From assembly GCF_002949735.1 (NCBI RefSeq), contig NZ_CP026681.1, positions 5,734,001 to 5,798,000 of the forward strand: 64,000 nucleotides of DNA, in the 5' to 3' direction. This stretch comes from Nostoc sp. 'Peltigera membranacea cyanobiont' N6 (GTDB lineage Bacteria > Cyanobacteriota > Cyanobacteriia > Cyanobacteriales > Nostocaceae). Shown here in pieces: positions 27,261 to 36,994 of the stretch. How positions within the stretch are numbered: position 1 is the first letter of the stretch; every line of letters begins with the position of its first letter. Below the pieces are notes generated by a model that was not told where the DNA came from, searched no databases, and was given only the letters and a program-made list of their open reading frames with translations. A program made the translations under genes and the position numbers.

Positions 27261-29193
27261 GGGAGCAATGCGATTTTGTTAGGCGACTCAAAAAAAGTGC
27301 GATCACTAATCATATTTTTCAGTATGAAAATATATTTATTACAGTATTAACTAGTGTTAATACGTAAAATGTTCTAATAATGAACAGCATCCGTAACATC
27401 AGTTTGGAGTGCTATTTTTTTGTGGATGCGAAAAAAGGTATAATTCCCTTTTAGCAATGCTTTTGAGACAGGAAATGCCTACCTTGATGGAAAAAAAAAT
27501 AGATGCAACTTTAGATTTAGTGAAATCATTGAAAGACTTTGAAGCTCAGATTACTAAACTTTTAGAATTGACTAATGTTATTGTTTTGGATGGGCAAGTA
27601 TTAAAAGAAAGAGAACAAAAAATTAGAGATTCAGCGCTTATTTTAGCGGGTCAATGTATTGCCATATTTTTATATAATCTTTCCCAATCTCAATCAGTTC
27701 TCGATACAGCAAAGACTCAAACTCAAGGCTGGTGGTATCCCAAAACCCAAAGACATGGTTTTCGGACTCGACAAATATTAACAATTGGGAATGTACTGGT
27801 TACTTTAAAATTACCGTATGTAGTAACTATCAACAAAAAACAGGATAAAAATAAATCTTTTTGCGAAGGATTTTGCCCATTTTTAATGTGGCTAGGAATG
27901 TCAGAAGGATTAACGCCATTGGTATGGTCTACAGTTGCTCAATATGGTGCAATCACTCTTCTCTTTGAAGCCGCCTGTACAACTTTGACGGGTTGGGGAA
28001 TTAACCTTAGTTTAAAACGAATTGAACGTTTGACATATAAATTTGGTCAAATTGGGATCAACTTACGTCAATCTAAAATCTTAAATTGCCAATTAGGGAA
28101 TTTAGCTGAAGGTAATATTCTTAAAGGTCAAAGAGTTGTCATCGCCTTCTTATGGTGGTCGGAGTAGAATCCGAATTAATAAAAAGGGGAGAAAAAGTTC
28201 CAAAACCAAGCGACACGGGTTTATCGGCAAATGGGTTGAGCCAAAATTATTTACAATTTATGTTGTTGACGAGCAAGGTAAAAAAATAAATAGTTCTGAG
28301 ATTTCTATTACGAATGATGGCACTTATGAAGGATATAAAGCGCTTTTAGATATTTTAGAAGCGGATTTAGTTGACTTGGGAATTAGTCAAGCAAAACAAG
28401 TCTTATTAATCGGGGATGGAGCGGAGTGGATCTGGATACATATTCCCCCACTTTTGGCAAGATTAGGATGCCCAGTTGAAACTTATCAGCTATTCGATTT
28501 TTATCATGTTACGGAAAATTTAAAAGTATTTGCGGACGCGGCTTTTAATGAAGAGGCACAGTCTAAGGAATGGTTTGTAAAAGTTAGAAAGAGTTTAAAA
28601 AAAGGTAAAGCTAAATCCTTAATCAGCCAGATGGATGAGTTGATTGCTGTAGCTACTGGAGAGCGCTGTAAGATTATGGTAGTTAAGCGTAATTATATTT
28701 TAGATGCTTATCGAAAAGGGCGTTTAAATTACGATAAAGCAATAAATAAAAAACTACCTATTGGCAGTGGTGCTTTTTGATTGTTTAATCCGTCAAGTTG
28801 TCAACTTAAGAATCAAGGGTAACAGTAAATTTTGGTTGAAAGAAAATGCAGAAATTATGTTACATCTGCGTTGTCAATGGATAGCTAGAAGTTGGGATAA
28901 TTTTTGTGGTTCTATCTTTAATTCCTTTATTAAACCTCAAACTGTGTGATACATTTTATACTTTACTTCTCGTCTTCAGTTACTATTTGCTGTAATTGAT
29001 ACCAAGTATAAAAGACTGATTTATTTGTGAATAATCCTCAAATGACATAATAGTAGTCTTTTTGAAATATCTCATCAAGATAGTTTTTTGTGTAAAACAA
29101 TAGATTTTATGTAAATAAAATCACTTTTTACTGAGATTGGATTTTTAGCGATCGCACTTTTTTTGCGTCGTCTAACAAAATCGCATTGCTCCC
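27261..29193 (+). mobile_element. ISKra4-like insertion sequence
   Basis: The element is 1933 bp. Terminal inverted repeats of about 45 bp (27261-27305 and 29149-29193) start GGGAGCAATGCGATTTTGTT and differ at only a few positions. There is no target duplication: the left flank belongs to the YD-repeat gene and the right flank to a CyRepA1 gene. It therefore likely formed by recombination between two copies. The termini match those of the 171-bp MITE at 8015-8185. The family name is from recognition of the transposase and GGG ends and is not certain. Confidence 0.8.
27409..28949 (+). pseudogene. ISKra4-like transposase in three frames
   Basis: The coding sequence runs through three frames. 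Frame 1 (to 28167) has TQGWWYPKTQRHGFRTRQIL and the start of the catalytic region. Frame 2 (28136-28780) has GGRSRIRINKKGRK, QVLLIGDGAEWIWIHIPPLL and YQLFDFYHVTENL. Frame 3 (to 28949) has LIRQVVNLRIKGNSKFWLKE. The first shift, at about 28140, is near a possible natural ORF overlap; some families of this type do use frameshifting. The second, at about 28776, is one extra T in TTTTT and looks like damage. Probably inactive. Confidence 0.75.
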
Positions 29194-30620
29194 ACTCTGT
29201 GCGGCAGATGTTGGCAAGGGTTAGGGAAACTGTTGATCGTCACATTTGGGTCAGAGAATGGGGGATGTCGGTTGTGGGCAATGGTTCCACAACGATAGGA
29301 GGATTGCTCAGAAGTCAACACGTCGCAACACAAGCGAACATTGCGCTATTGTCGGCGGCGGATAATGACGATTACAGCTTTATTGACCAGAACTTCCAGC
29401 CAGAGTCATTGCAGACTTGGGGTAAGCGTGGTTCTGTAATTAACGTCGAAATGCGGCGCTATAGAGAATCTGTGCTTGCGGGGTTGGTCGAGGATGGGTA
29501 CACCGTTATCGATGCTGACGATGCCGACGATGATGAGAGTGGGGCAGTTATCGAGTCGGTTAAAGCCGCATCGGTTGAATTGTATAATGCTGAGTGTAAA
29601 GCGATCGCGGATTCTCCGACTATCTCTGATGCCGAACTCAAGAAGCTGCAAGATACAAGGGCGAAAACGAAAACCGAACGACATCAGCAGCGCAAGGCGG
29701 AATTATCCCGTCGCTATGAAGTTGACGTGACCCCTAATTTGGTTGAGAAGGATGATAACGGCTGGTATCCCCAACTGCGGATGCACTACTATTTGACACT
29801 GGGGCGAGAGTTTTTGACGAACCGTGATGCAAAACGAGCTAAGGCGCAGTTAGAGGCGGGGGAGAATTCGGTTTGGAAACCGGATTTTAACAAGGGGCAG
29901 TTATTACCTGCTGTGCTGTTACTCGAAAATCTGAATCTGTTGCAGTTTCTTACACCAGACGTTCAGTTACGTGGAAGTGATGAGAAGATGCTGGAGTTTA
30001 AGGCACTAGCTGTTCAGCACAGGCACGTTATCAAGAATTACTTGAATGTTTCCATTTCGGAAAAATTTACTCCCATAGCGATCGCACAGAAACTACTTGC
30101 CAAGATTGACTTGAAACTCGATTACATTGGTCGGTTGGGTAAGCGTGAAAATCGGGAGTGCGTCTATCGGTTTGTTGCCCCTGATGATCAGCGTGATTCG
30201 ATTTTTGGGCAGTGGTTTAACCGGGATGAAGTATTTCAAAGTGAGTTGGTGTCAGTCAGTAATAATATAAGTACAACCACACCAGTAACTGACACAACAT
30301 CACTTTCCATATCCCACAATACTGAAGTGGTATCAGGCAGCAATAATAATATAGTCTTTGCAACACCACTCAGTGACACAGCACTATATACCCCAGAAAA
30401 TATTGCGATTCTTGGATGGAAGGGGCTAAAGCTGAAATTGCAGCAAGGTTTGGACAGCGCTGGTCAGTTCTACCAACAGCTAGTCTCCACAATCGGCTCT
30501 TCTATCGGCGTTGCTGATGGTGAGCCTTACTGGAATGGGTATTTGGGGCAGTGGCAAGTTTGGGTTAACTTTGGGAGCGGCTGTACGTCTGTGGTGTGCG
30601 ATTGGTTGATAGTGGTTTAA
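29194..30620 (+). pseudogene. CyRepA1 C-terminal fragment
   Basis: Begins exactly at the ISKra4-like right end with SVRQMLARVRETVDRHIWVR (helicase motif VI region) and continues to the normal terminus (YWNGYLGQWQVWVNF, SVVCDWLIVV). It is closest to the 18932-20731 copy, sharing its NTEVVSGxNNIVFATPLSD insert. All N-terminal domains are lost, so it cannot act as a helicase. An open frame extends a little into the IS (from 29163), which could supply a start. Confidence 0.85.
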
Positions 30621-30655
30621 TTGTAGATACATTTGGAAGGAGATTCCACAATTAA

Positions 30656-31042
30656 ATGAGTCGTCAATTCATATCTTCTGGTTCTATCTTTGAGCAAGAA
30701 ATTGGTTATTCTAGAGCAATTGTTGATGGAGACTGGGTTTTTGTTTCTGGTACCACGGGTTTTGATTACAGTTCGATGACCATATCTGATGATGTTGTAA
30801 AACAAACAGAACAGTGTTTTAAAAATATTAATGCTGCACTGACAGAGGCAGGACTGGTAATGCAGGATATAGTGCGAGTTCGTTACATTTTACCCATTCG
30901 AGAAGACTTTGAACAAAGCTGGCCAGTAATTCGTAGATATTTAGGAGATGTCAGACCGGCAGCAACAATGATTGTTGCAGGGCTTTCAGATCCGAGAATG
31001 CGGATTGAGATAGAGGTGACAGCAAAAAAAACTAGGGGCTAG
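30656..31042 (+). CDS. RidA/YjgF-UK114 family protein
   Basis: A 128-residue protein of the RidA superfamily, whose members hydrolyse reactive enamine/imine intermediates or act as related deaminases. It shows GYSRAIVDGDWVFVSGTTGF near the N-terminus and the core QTEQCFKNINAALTEAGLVM, RVRYILPI. The usual catalytic Arg is matched by RPAATMIVAGLSDPRMRIEI-E. A strong GGAGG lies upstream, 36 bp after the CyRepA1 fragment. The substrate is unknown. Confidence 0.9.
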   Translation: MSRQFISSGSIFEQEIGYSRAIVDGDWVFVSGTTGFDYSSMTISDDVVKQTEQCFKNINAALTEAGLVMQDIVRVRYILPIREDFEQSWPVIRRYLGDVRPAATMIVAGLSDPRMRIEIEVTAKKTRG

Positions 31043-31341
31043 GTTTGAGGAGCAATTTTATTACAAATTACCTAACTTCTTGGCTACTCGTATTGCTGAG
31101 AAACACACCCTTGTGTTTGAGTTCGGAGAAACCTTGTTAAAGAATTACTCAGTACGCTAACGAGTGATGAGCGTTGCGGCGTGATGCTGGAGTTTGAGGA
31201 TCTTGACCTGACAAGTTTGCTCAATTGGTCACAGATGCGCCCCAGTGGACTGAATGGATGGCGTGATTTCCCATTCCATATAGATCAATTGACTGTTGAT
31301 TTCTCTCTTCCTCATAACAGTGCAGGTGAATAGTCCTGCAA
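31043..31341. other. Gene-poor relic region
   Basis: No intact gene. A short plus-strand piece at about 31205-31263 reads KFAQLVTDAPQWTEWMA then stop, which looks like the tail of a lost protein I do not recognise. Confidence 0.35.
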
Positions 31342-31596
31342 TATCCTCTGACCCAAACATTAAATGAAGTGGAAAGTCCTGCAACTCTTGGGTGGAAGGG
31401 GCTGAAGCTGAAAATACGGCAAGGCATGGATTGCGTTGGCTCCTTCTACAGTGAGTTAGTCTGCACAGTTGGCGAGGCTATTGGCGTTGCTGATGGGGAG
31501 CCGTTTTAGAATGGATACGTCGGGCAGTGGCAGGTGGCTGTTAACTTTGCTACAGGCTGTAAATCTGTGGTGTGCGATTGGCTGATGGTAGTTTAG
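31342..31596 (+). pseudogene. CyRepA1 C-terminal relic
   Basis: Reads LNEVESPATLGWKGLKLKIR, QGMDCVGSFYSELV, GEAIGVADGEPF, stop (TAG replacing the TGG of the YWNGY motif), then NGYVGQWQVAVNFATGCKSV and the CDWLMVV end. This matches the last 75 residues of the CyRepA1 copies with a nonsense mutation. Confidence 0.8.
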
Positions 31597-31623
31597 GTAA
31601 CAGAGAATTGTTAGGTCATGTTA

Positions 31624-32556
31624 TTATCCAGCTTGCTGGTTTAACCAAGCTTCTAAATCTGCCACTACAGAAAAATCTAATAATGTCTCTCCTAACCCCT
31701 GCAATTGCTCTATAGATAATCCTCGAATTCGCTCAATCAACGATGCATCAATTTCACCAAAACGACGATTTAGTTGACGTATAATTAAATCCTGTTGTCC
31801 TTCCTGTTTCCCTTCTTGTTTCCCTTCTTCTTTTCCTTCTTGTTTCCCTTCAAGTTTTGCTCTTTCACGGTCTTGCTGATAAAGTGGTTCTAATCTCATA
31901 ATCAACTCCCGATCATCTGATTCTAAATTTTGATTGATTCTCAAATTCTCGCGCAAGTTATAAACTAACTCTAGCGTTGCTTGCTTGTATGGATGATTCA
32001 ATGGTAACGCTGATAATTCCACAATTGCCTGTGACTGCACACTCCCCCTGCCAAGAATTCTCAACCACAAGGTTTCCGGTGTTTGTGGTAGTTGATGTAT
32101 GGCTACAATTGCTGTCCGTAGCGCATCACCTAAAAAGTATACTCCTGGCAACCACCCCAATTTTTGATTAACATTAAAGCTCGATAGTAGTGCTGGGGAT
32201 GCAGTTGGGCTAAGAACCCATAGTTTCGGAATATCTGACTCTTGGAGTCTGGTTTTATTCGCTTTAGCGTCTCGCCGTAAGAGAGCTTTTACTTCTAATA
32301 ATTTTTGAATACAATCACAAATTTCATCACTAGAAGCTGCATTGCGAAATGGTTCTAATATTGCCGGAAATTCGGCAAATCTTCCCAGTAGCCCTAGCAC
32401 TTCTAAATTAGAGCTTTGCTGTACTGAAGGAGTAAATAATACATCAATTTCTTTGATCTCTCCTGATATTTTTGATGATGACTTTACTTCCCCATAAGGT
32501 TTTAAAAGTTCTTCTAGATAGTCTTTGGCAAATTCGTCATGTACAAATCGAGTCAT
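31624..32556 (-). CDS. Rpn-like / DUF4351 protein
   Basis: A 310-residue protein. The N-terminal half (MTRFVHDEFAKDYLEELLKP, SGEIKEIDVLFTP) has the arrangement of the Rpn/PD-(D/E)XK-like family, with EIDVLF as a possible Asp-containing nuclease strand. Residues about 225-255 are a repeated GKQEGKEEGKQEGKQEG linker. The last ~55 residues are DUF4351 (LIIRQLNRRFGEIDASLIER, LSIEQLQGLGETLLDFS). Such proteins are abundant and mobile in Nostocales; the role is unproven. Confidence 0.8.
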   Translation of the reverse strand: MTRFVHDEFAKDYLEELLKPYGEVKSSSKISGEIKEIDVLFTPSVQQSSNLEVLGLLGRFAEFPAILEPFRNAASSDEICDCIQKLLEVKALLRRDAKANKTRLQESDIPKLWVLSPTASPALLSSFNVNQKLGWLPGVYFLGDALRTAIVAIHQLPQTPETLWLRILGRGSVQSQAIVELSALPLNHPYKQATLELVYNLRENLRINQNLESDDRELIMRLEPLYQQDRERAKLEGKQEGKEEGKQEGKQEGQQDLIIRQLNRRFGEIDASLIERIRGLSIEQLQGLGETLLDFSVVADLEAWLNQQAG

Positions 32557-32825
32557 TCAATTTGGGTTATTAAGAATTAATTTGAAGTTATTAATAATAT
32601 TTTATCTGTATTTATAACCAATTTTAATCACACCTCAAAATAAAGAGCCTTAATATTTTGGCAGATTGTATGGTAGTATACTTTCAAATTCGATGCTCCC
32701 ATTCTTTGTTTATACCAAATTTTAATACTTAACGGGAAAAGTCAAATTCCTGTTGCTCTTCAAGTAGCTGCTTGAGGGAAGGGGAGTGAAAGGTTACGAA
32801 GAGTATGCTCTCAGGAGATAGAGTG
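32557..32825. other. Intergenic gap
   Basis: A/T-rich, no gene seen. Probably holds the two divergent promoters of the flanking genes. Confidence 0.4.
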
Positions 32826-33494
32826 ATGGCAGGAAAAATTAAATTAAAGATCGGCAACTCGGTCATTGTTAAACCAGGCGTACTAGACCCAGATTTGGGA
32901 ACTGACATTAGTGGTTGGCAAGGAAGAATCTCAGAAATTAATCCAGAGAACAATAGCATTTGTATTGATTGGGATAGCATCACCTTGAAAAATATCCCGT
33001 CAGAAGTGATTTTTAAGTGTGAAGAAGAGGGTTTGGACTGGAGCCAGATATACCTCGAACCAACAGATGTGGAATTAACTCAAGCAAAAGACACAGAAAA
33101 AGATGTTGCTGCCATAATTGAGGAAATTGAGGCAAAACATCGTTGGAGTCATTTAGGAGAAGAGGGAAAGCGTATTCAAGCAGTATTAGTCGATGTTGAA
33201 CCTGATGATGAAATAGCGGCTTTTGAAACTTGGTCAGAGCATCTGAAAAAAGTACTGAGTTTTCCTTTTAAAGCTAAAGTCGCCGAATTTCAAGAAACAG
33301 GTCCACTCAGAACCGACGATCAAGTAACGCTAGAGGGAATTACATCTGTAGAGGATCTGTACGGTATTCTTGTTAAAGTTAAGCATGAGCGCAGAGGATA
33401 TGATTTTCCCCTTTGTGACTTGGAGGCGACCGATTCCAAATCGCCAAACTATGGATTTCTGAGAGATTATGTAGTTTGGTTCGCCAATCGGTAA
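32826..33494 (+). CDS. Conserved cyanobacterial hypothetical (often called calcium-binding)
   Basis: A 222-residue acidic soluble protein starting MAGKIKLKIGNSVIVKPGVL. An AGGAG lies 8 bases before this ATG, better than the start seven codons upstream. It has two beta-rich, SH3-like halves: one around WQGRISEINPENNSICIDWD, the other around AKVAEFQETGPLRTDDQVTL and FPLCDLEATDSKSPNY, ending DYVVWFANR. Homologues in cyanobacteria are commonly labelled calcium-binding, but I see no EF-hand. Function unknown. Confidence 0.7.
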   Translation: MAGKIKLKIGNSVIVKPGVLDPDLGTDISGWQGRISEINPENNSICIDWDSITLKNIPSEVIFKCEEEGLDWSQIYLEPTDVELTQAKDTEKDVAAIIEEIEAKHRWSHLGEEGKRIQAVLVDVEPDDEIAAFETWSEHLKKVLSFPFKAKVAEFQETGPLRTDDQVTLEGITSVEDLYGILVKVKHERRGYDFPLCDLEATDSKSPNYGFLRDYVVWFANR

Positions 33495-33616
33495 ATAAAA
33501 CCCGTTATCACTTGCTCCGAAAGGTTTACAAAAATAAAATTGCTCTCTGCTTTGAAAATCGCCGAAAAACCTTATTTTTACTGTGCCAGCCCGAATCAAA
33601 ATCGCGTTTGGGATAA

Positions 33617-33673
33617 TCTCGTCATATCTGCCATATCTACCCTACCGCAGTACTGCCGTCGTCAAGGGAGTCA
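33617..33673 (-). repeat. Inverted copy of the monooxygenase 3' end
   Basis: The reverse complement matches 9721-9776, covering the stop codon and tail of the luciferase-like gene, with about three mismatches. It directly precedes the dnaB remnant, whose usual N-terminus (PQNIEAEE-type) is missing, so it marks the joint of a rearrangement. Confidence 0.65.
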
Positions 33674-33674
33674 A

Positions 33675-34916
33675 GTCAGCGATCGCCTGAGCATTGAAGC
33701 TTTTTACATCAGCGCCCATAAAGATATCTATCAAGCCGCAGCCCAGCTTCATGCTACATACCAACCCACAGATTTACTAAGCGTCACCGCATGGTTGGCT
33801 TGACCACAACCTGCTCAATCGCGTTGGTGGCAGGAATAGTTAGCAACTTTGGTAGACCGCACTGTATCAGCCGTTAACATCGACGCTTTGGCTGATTTGG
33901 TGATGGAGAAATATCGACGGCGGCAGCTAATCAAAGTGGGCAATGAAATTGTCCATCTCGGTTACGAAACAGAAACTGAACTACCACTTGTACTATCGCT
34001 TGCTGAGGCGAAAGTTTTCACTGTAACCCAAAATCAAAGCGATGAACGCTGCAAGGTTTTCTCAGCACAAGATATGGGCTTTGAACTGTTCCAAAAGCTG
34101 GAGATGGGAAGCATGGCAGGCGATAAAGTTGGCTGGTATGACATCGAAAATATCACCGGGGGGATTTATCCCAGTAGCTTAGTTGTAGTGGCTGCTGAAT
34201 CCCACATGGGGAAAACTCACTTCATGATTTCTTACGCTTACGAAATCATGACCAAACTTGGAAAACCAGTTCTGTACGTAACTCCAGAAATGGATAAGAA
34301 TCAACTCAATGCCCGAATGCTGGCATGAATCACAGGCGTAGATGCTTCTATGATTCAAACCAATACTCAATGCTATTGGGAGCAAATAGCACAAGGTATA
34401 GGACAGATGGTGGAACTTCCTTGGAAAATCTATGAGCATTCTTCCCCTACAACCACAATGATTGCTTCTGCTGTGCGCCGTGCTATTGCCGAATTTGGTG
34501 GTTCTATTGGTGCTGTGTTTATTGATTACTTGCAGCAGATTCCTCTGGAGTCCGGTGGAAATATGGCTTTTGAAGTCGGCAAGATTACCCGCCAGATTCG
34601 GGATATCGCCAAGTCTCACAAAATCCCTGTTTTCTTGGGCTGTCAAATTAATCGGGGCAATCAAACTACGGCTGATAAACGCCCCAATCGTCATCTGTTA
34701 CGTAATTCTGGCGAAATCTTTGAGGTTTGTGACCAGTTAATTATGCTTTACCGAGATGCCGTGTATACGAAAGACCCCAGCGATGCCTTCGGCAACTCGA
34801 AGCGAGAACACACTATCGAGTTGATTGTTGAGAAAAACCGCCTTTACGGTAAGCTCGGCACTGCGACCATGTTGTGCGATTTATCCACATCGAAATTTTT
34901 GAACTTGGCGAGATAA
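33675..34916 (+). pseudogene. dnaB: DnaB-like replicative helicase, truncated and mutated
   Basis: Recognisable DnaB order: VSDRLSIEAFYISAHKDIYQ (N-terminal domain), DLLSVTAWL, LVDRTVSAVNIDALADLVME, then the RecA-like core with AAESHMGKTHFMISYA (altered Walker A), AVFIDYLQQIPL (Walker B), VFLGCQINRG and the EIFEVCDQLIMLYR region. Lesions are: loss of the first ~40 residues; one extra base near 33800 and one missing base near 33833, which compensate (in between, the +1 frame reads DHNLLNRVGGRN, the expected DnaB sequence); and a TGA at 34326-34328 where CGA (Arg) is expected. Not functional as it stands. Confidence 0.85.
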
Positions 34917-34984
34917 TTTACAGCCAGATCCAGCGATCGCGGAAGAAAGACGCATACATTTAATTACTGGAGTTTTAAAACACC

Positions 34985-35377
34985 GTGAAAGCGCTATCTG
35001 TTCGTCAACCTTGGGCATGGGCAATAATTTATGCTCTCAAAAATGTTGAAAACCGTGGCTGGCCTATTCATTATCGCGGCGACATTCTGATTCACGCCGC
35101 AAAAACCTGCACCAAAAAAGATTACCAGCTAGCCAGAGAATTTTGTCAAGGGATGGGGGTAGAAATTCCAGAATTAATCTCTCTCCGTCGCGGTCAAGTC
35201 ATCGGTATAGTCACAATAGTAGATTGCAAGTTTTCACAAGTTGCTTCTGGCTGGGGGATGCCTGAGCAATACCACTGGAAGCTGGAGAACCCGCGAGAAA
35301 TCACACCAATTCCTTACATTGGGCGATTGGGGATATTTGAAGTACCCGATGATTTGGTCATGGAGGTGGCCGCATGA
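34985..35377 (+). CDS. ASCH-domain protein
   Basis: A 130-residue protein starting with GTG. Nearly all of it is an ASCH (PUA-like) domain: MKALSVRQPWAWAIIYALKN, VENRGWPIHYRGDILIHAAK (the substrate-facing motif), and GQVIGIVTIVDCKF. ASCH and related EVE/YTH folds bind RNA or modified bases. It overlaps the downstream C5-cytosine methyltransferase by four bases (ATGA), so the two are translationally coupled. A reader or processor of the modified base is a plausible but unproven role. Confidence 0.88.
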   Translation: MKALSVRQPWAWAIIYALKNVENRGWPIHYRGDILIHAAKTCTKKDYQLAREFCQGMGVEIPELISLRRGQVIGIVTIVDCKFSQVASGWGMPEQYHWKLENPREITPIPYIGRLGIFEVPDDLVMEVAA

Positions 35378-36801
35378 CTAAATCAGTAATAGCTGAGTTG
35401 TCTGCAATACCCGAAAAATTCTTAGAGAACGACCTTAAACCCCCACAACCTCATAGTCAAGGATGCCTCTATCCGTACCTCGAAACTAAAAAGCTACTTG
35501 ATGGGTCAAATGTTTTTTATCCCCGTGTCATTGGTGAGCGTGACCCAAATAACCCCTTTTGTTGGCGATGGGCATTTAATTGGAAGGAAAAACACAACGG
35601 CGTTTGGAAGGGCAAAAGTATCGGCTCAATTCCCCCTGGCGCTGTCCCAATGATTCGGACACTGCAACAGCAGGGGGCAACTAGGGAAGATATTATCGCT
35701 TTTATCAAGAGAGCGAAATCCAAAAAGCCATCATCAAAATTAGATGTCTGCAAAAATTTTGATAATACAAAAATAAAACCAGTTCTGCCAGATGATGCCC
35801 CGATCGCCATAGTACTTTTCGCAGGTGGCGGCGGGATTGAAGCTGGGATGGTACAGGCTGGTATTCGCCCAGTCATTGCAGTAGAGTTTGACCCAAGTAA
35901 ACCAGACTTGAGCAGGGCGATCGCCAAAACTCATCATCACAACTTTAGCGAGTATGGCTGTAGAATAATCCAACTAACAGTGCAAGAAGTAGCACAGTCA
36001 GGATTTATTGGTTTTCCCCGCCGTCCCGATTACCTCCATGCCTCCCCAGTGTGCGCCAACTTCAGTCAAGCTCACACTGCAAAAGCGGGTAAGGGTATTG
36101 AAACGGCTGATGATCTGACCGCAGCGATCGCTATTGCTGAAGCAATCCGACAGTTACAGCCACGGGTGTTCACGCTCGAAAATGTGCCGCGCTATCAGAA
36201 CAGTCAGAGTTTTGCCATCATTCTAGATGCTTTGGAACTTGAGGGCTACTCCGTTACTTACAGCGTGGTGAATATGGCTGATTTTGGATTACCCCAGGCG
36301 CGTCGGCGGTTAGTTCTGGTTGCTTGCCAGGATTTGGCTATCTCGCTACCACCTACATCTAACCCTATCGGTTGGCATGAGGCGATCGCGCATCTCATCC
36401 CCAGCATGACCGATTCCCAACTACTCCCCAAACAACAGCAAGCTTTGGAGAAATTTTTAGCCGGGAATGCGCCAACACCATTGTTAATAGAAAGAGTGGG
36501 GGGGCGTATACAGTCCAAATACAAACCTGGGCATCTCCCTTGTAATACGATACTGCGGTCGTATTTCACCGATCACAAAGGTTGCAACCGTAGTAAGTTC
36601 GCTGATATCTGGTTGCCGGATGGTAAGGTCAAATCTTTGTCTATTGAGGGAGCGGCGAAGTTACAAGGGTTTCCCGATTGGTACGAATTTCCCAGCGAGG
36701 CAGCAACGGCGGGGTCAATTATCGGCTATTCCGTACCTCCCAGTTTTGCGACTCAATTATTCATGTCCGCACAAAGTATCTTGCAAGGAGCGATCGCATA
36801 A
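35374..36801 (+). CDS. C5-cytosine DNA methyltransferase
   Basis: A 475-residue Dcm-type enzyme. An N-terminal ~120-residue extension (FYPRVIGERDPNNPFCWRWA, WKEKHNGVWKGKSIGSIPPG) resembles a DNA-binding arm. Motif I is FAGGGGIEAG (149-158). Motif IV is SPVCANFSQ with catalytic C227, where PVC replaces the usual PPC. Motif VI is ENVPRY (269-274), motif VIII is QARRRL, and motif X is IIGYSVPPSFATQL. It methylates cytosine in an unknown target sequence. No restriction endonuclease lies next to it, so it may be a solitary, plasmid- or phage-type methyltransferase. Coupled to the ASCH gene. Confidence 0.9.
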   Translation: MTKSVIAELSAIPEKFLENDLKPPQPHSQGCLYPYLETKKLLDGSNVFYPRVIGERDPNNPFCWRWAFNWKEKHNGVWKGKSIGSIPPGAVPMIRTLQQQGATREDIIAFIKRAKSKKPSSKLDVCKNFDNTKIKPVLPDDAPIAIVLFAGGGGIEAGMVQAGIRPVIAVEFDPSKPDLSRAIAKTHHHNFSEYGCRIIQLTVQEVAQSGFIGFPRRPDYLHASPVCANFSQAHTAKAGKGIETADDLTAAIAIAEAIRQLQPRVFTLENVPRYQNSQSFAIILDALELEGYSVTYSVVNMADFGLPQARRRLVLVACQDLAISLPPTSNPIGWHEAIAHLIPSMTDSQLLPKQQQALEKFLAGNAPTPLLIERVGGRIQSKYKPGHLPCNTILRSYFTDHKGCNRSKFADIWLPDGKVKSLSIEGAAKLQGFPDWYEFPSEAATAGSIIGYSVPPSFATQLFMSAQSILQGAIA

Positions 36802-36994
36802 AGGTGGGTATTACCGCGTATCTTTGCATGGCAAAGACTTGGGGGATTGGTCGGAATTGGGGATTTTGGGTGTTCTGTCTCTTTTACAGCAGGAGTTCTA
36901 TCGGGGGCGGTTGCTGCCGGGGTTGGCGGCGGTGGGTCAGGCTGAGGGTGAAATGTCTTGTGGGGGCGAGGGGTGGACGGTTGGGTTTAATTGA
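36800..36994 (+). pseudogene. Small conserved-looking C-terminal fragment
   Basis: In a frame shifted from the methyltransferase, starting at its stop codon: GGYYRVSLHGKDLGDWSELG, ILGVLSLLQQEFYRGRLLPG, LAAVGQAEGEMSCGGEGWTV then stop. It looks like real protein sequence but has no good start. Probably the tail of a lost gene, or a small gene using a TTG start. Unrecognised. Confidence 0.35.

Noticed and set aside
33801..34328. In-frame TGA/TAG codons in dnaB as recoded codons
   Set aside because: The first two stops vanish when one extra and one missing base are allowed, which restores normal DnaB sequence; this is decay.
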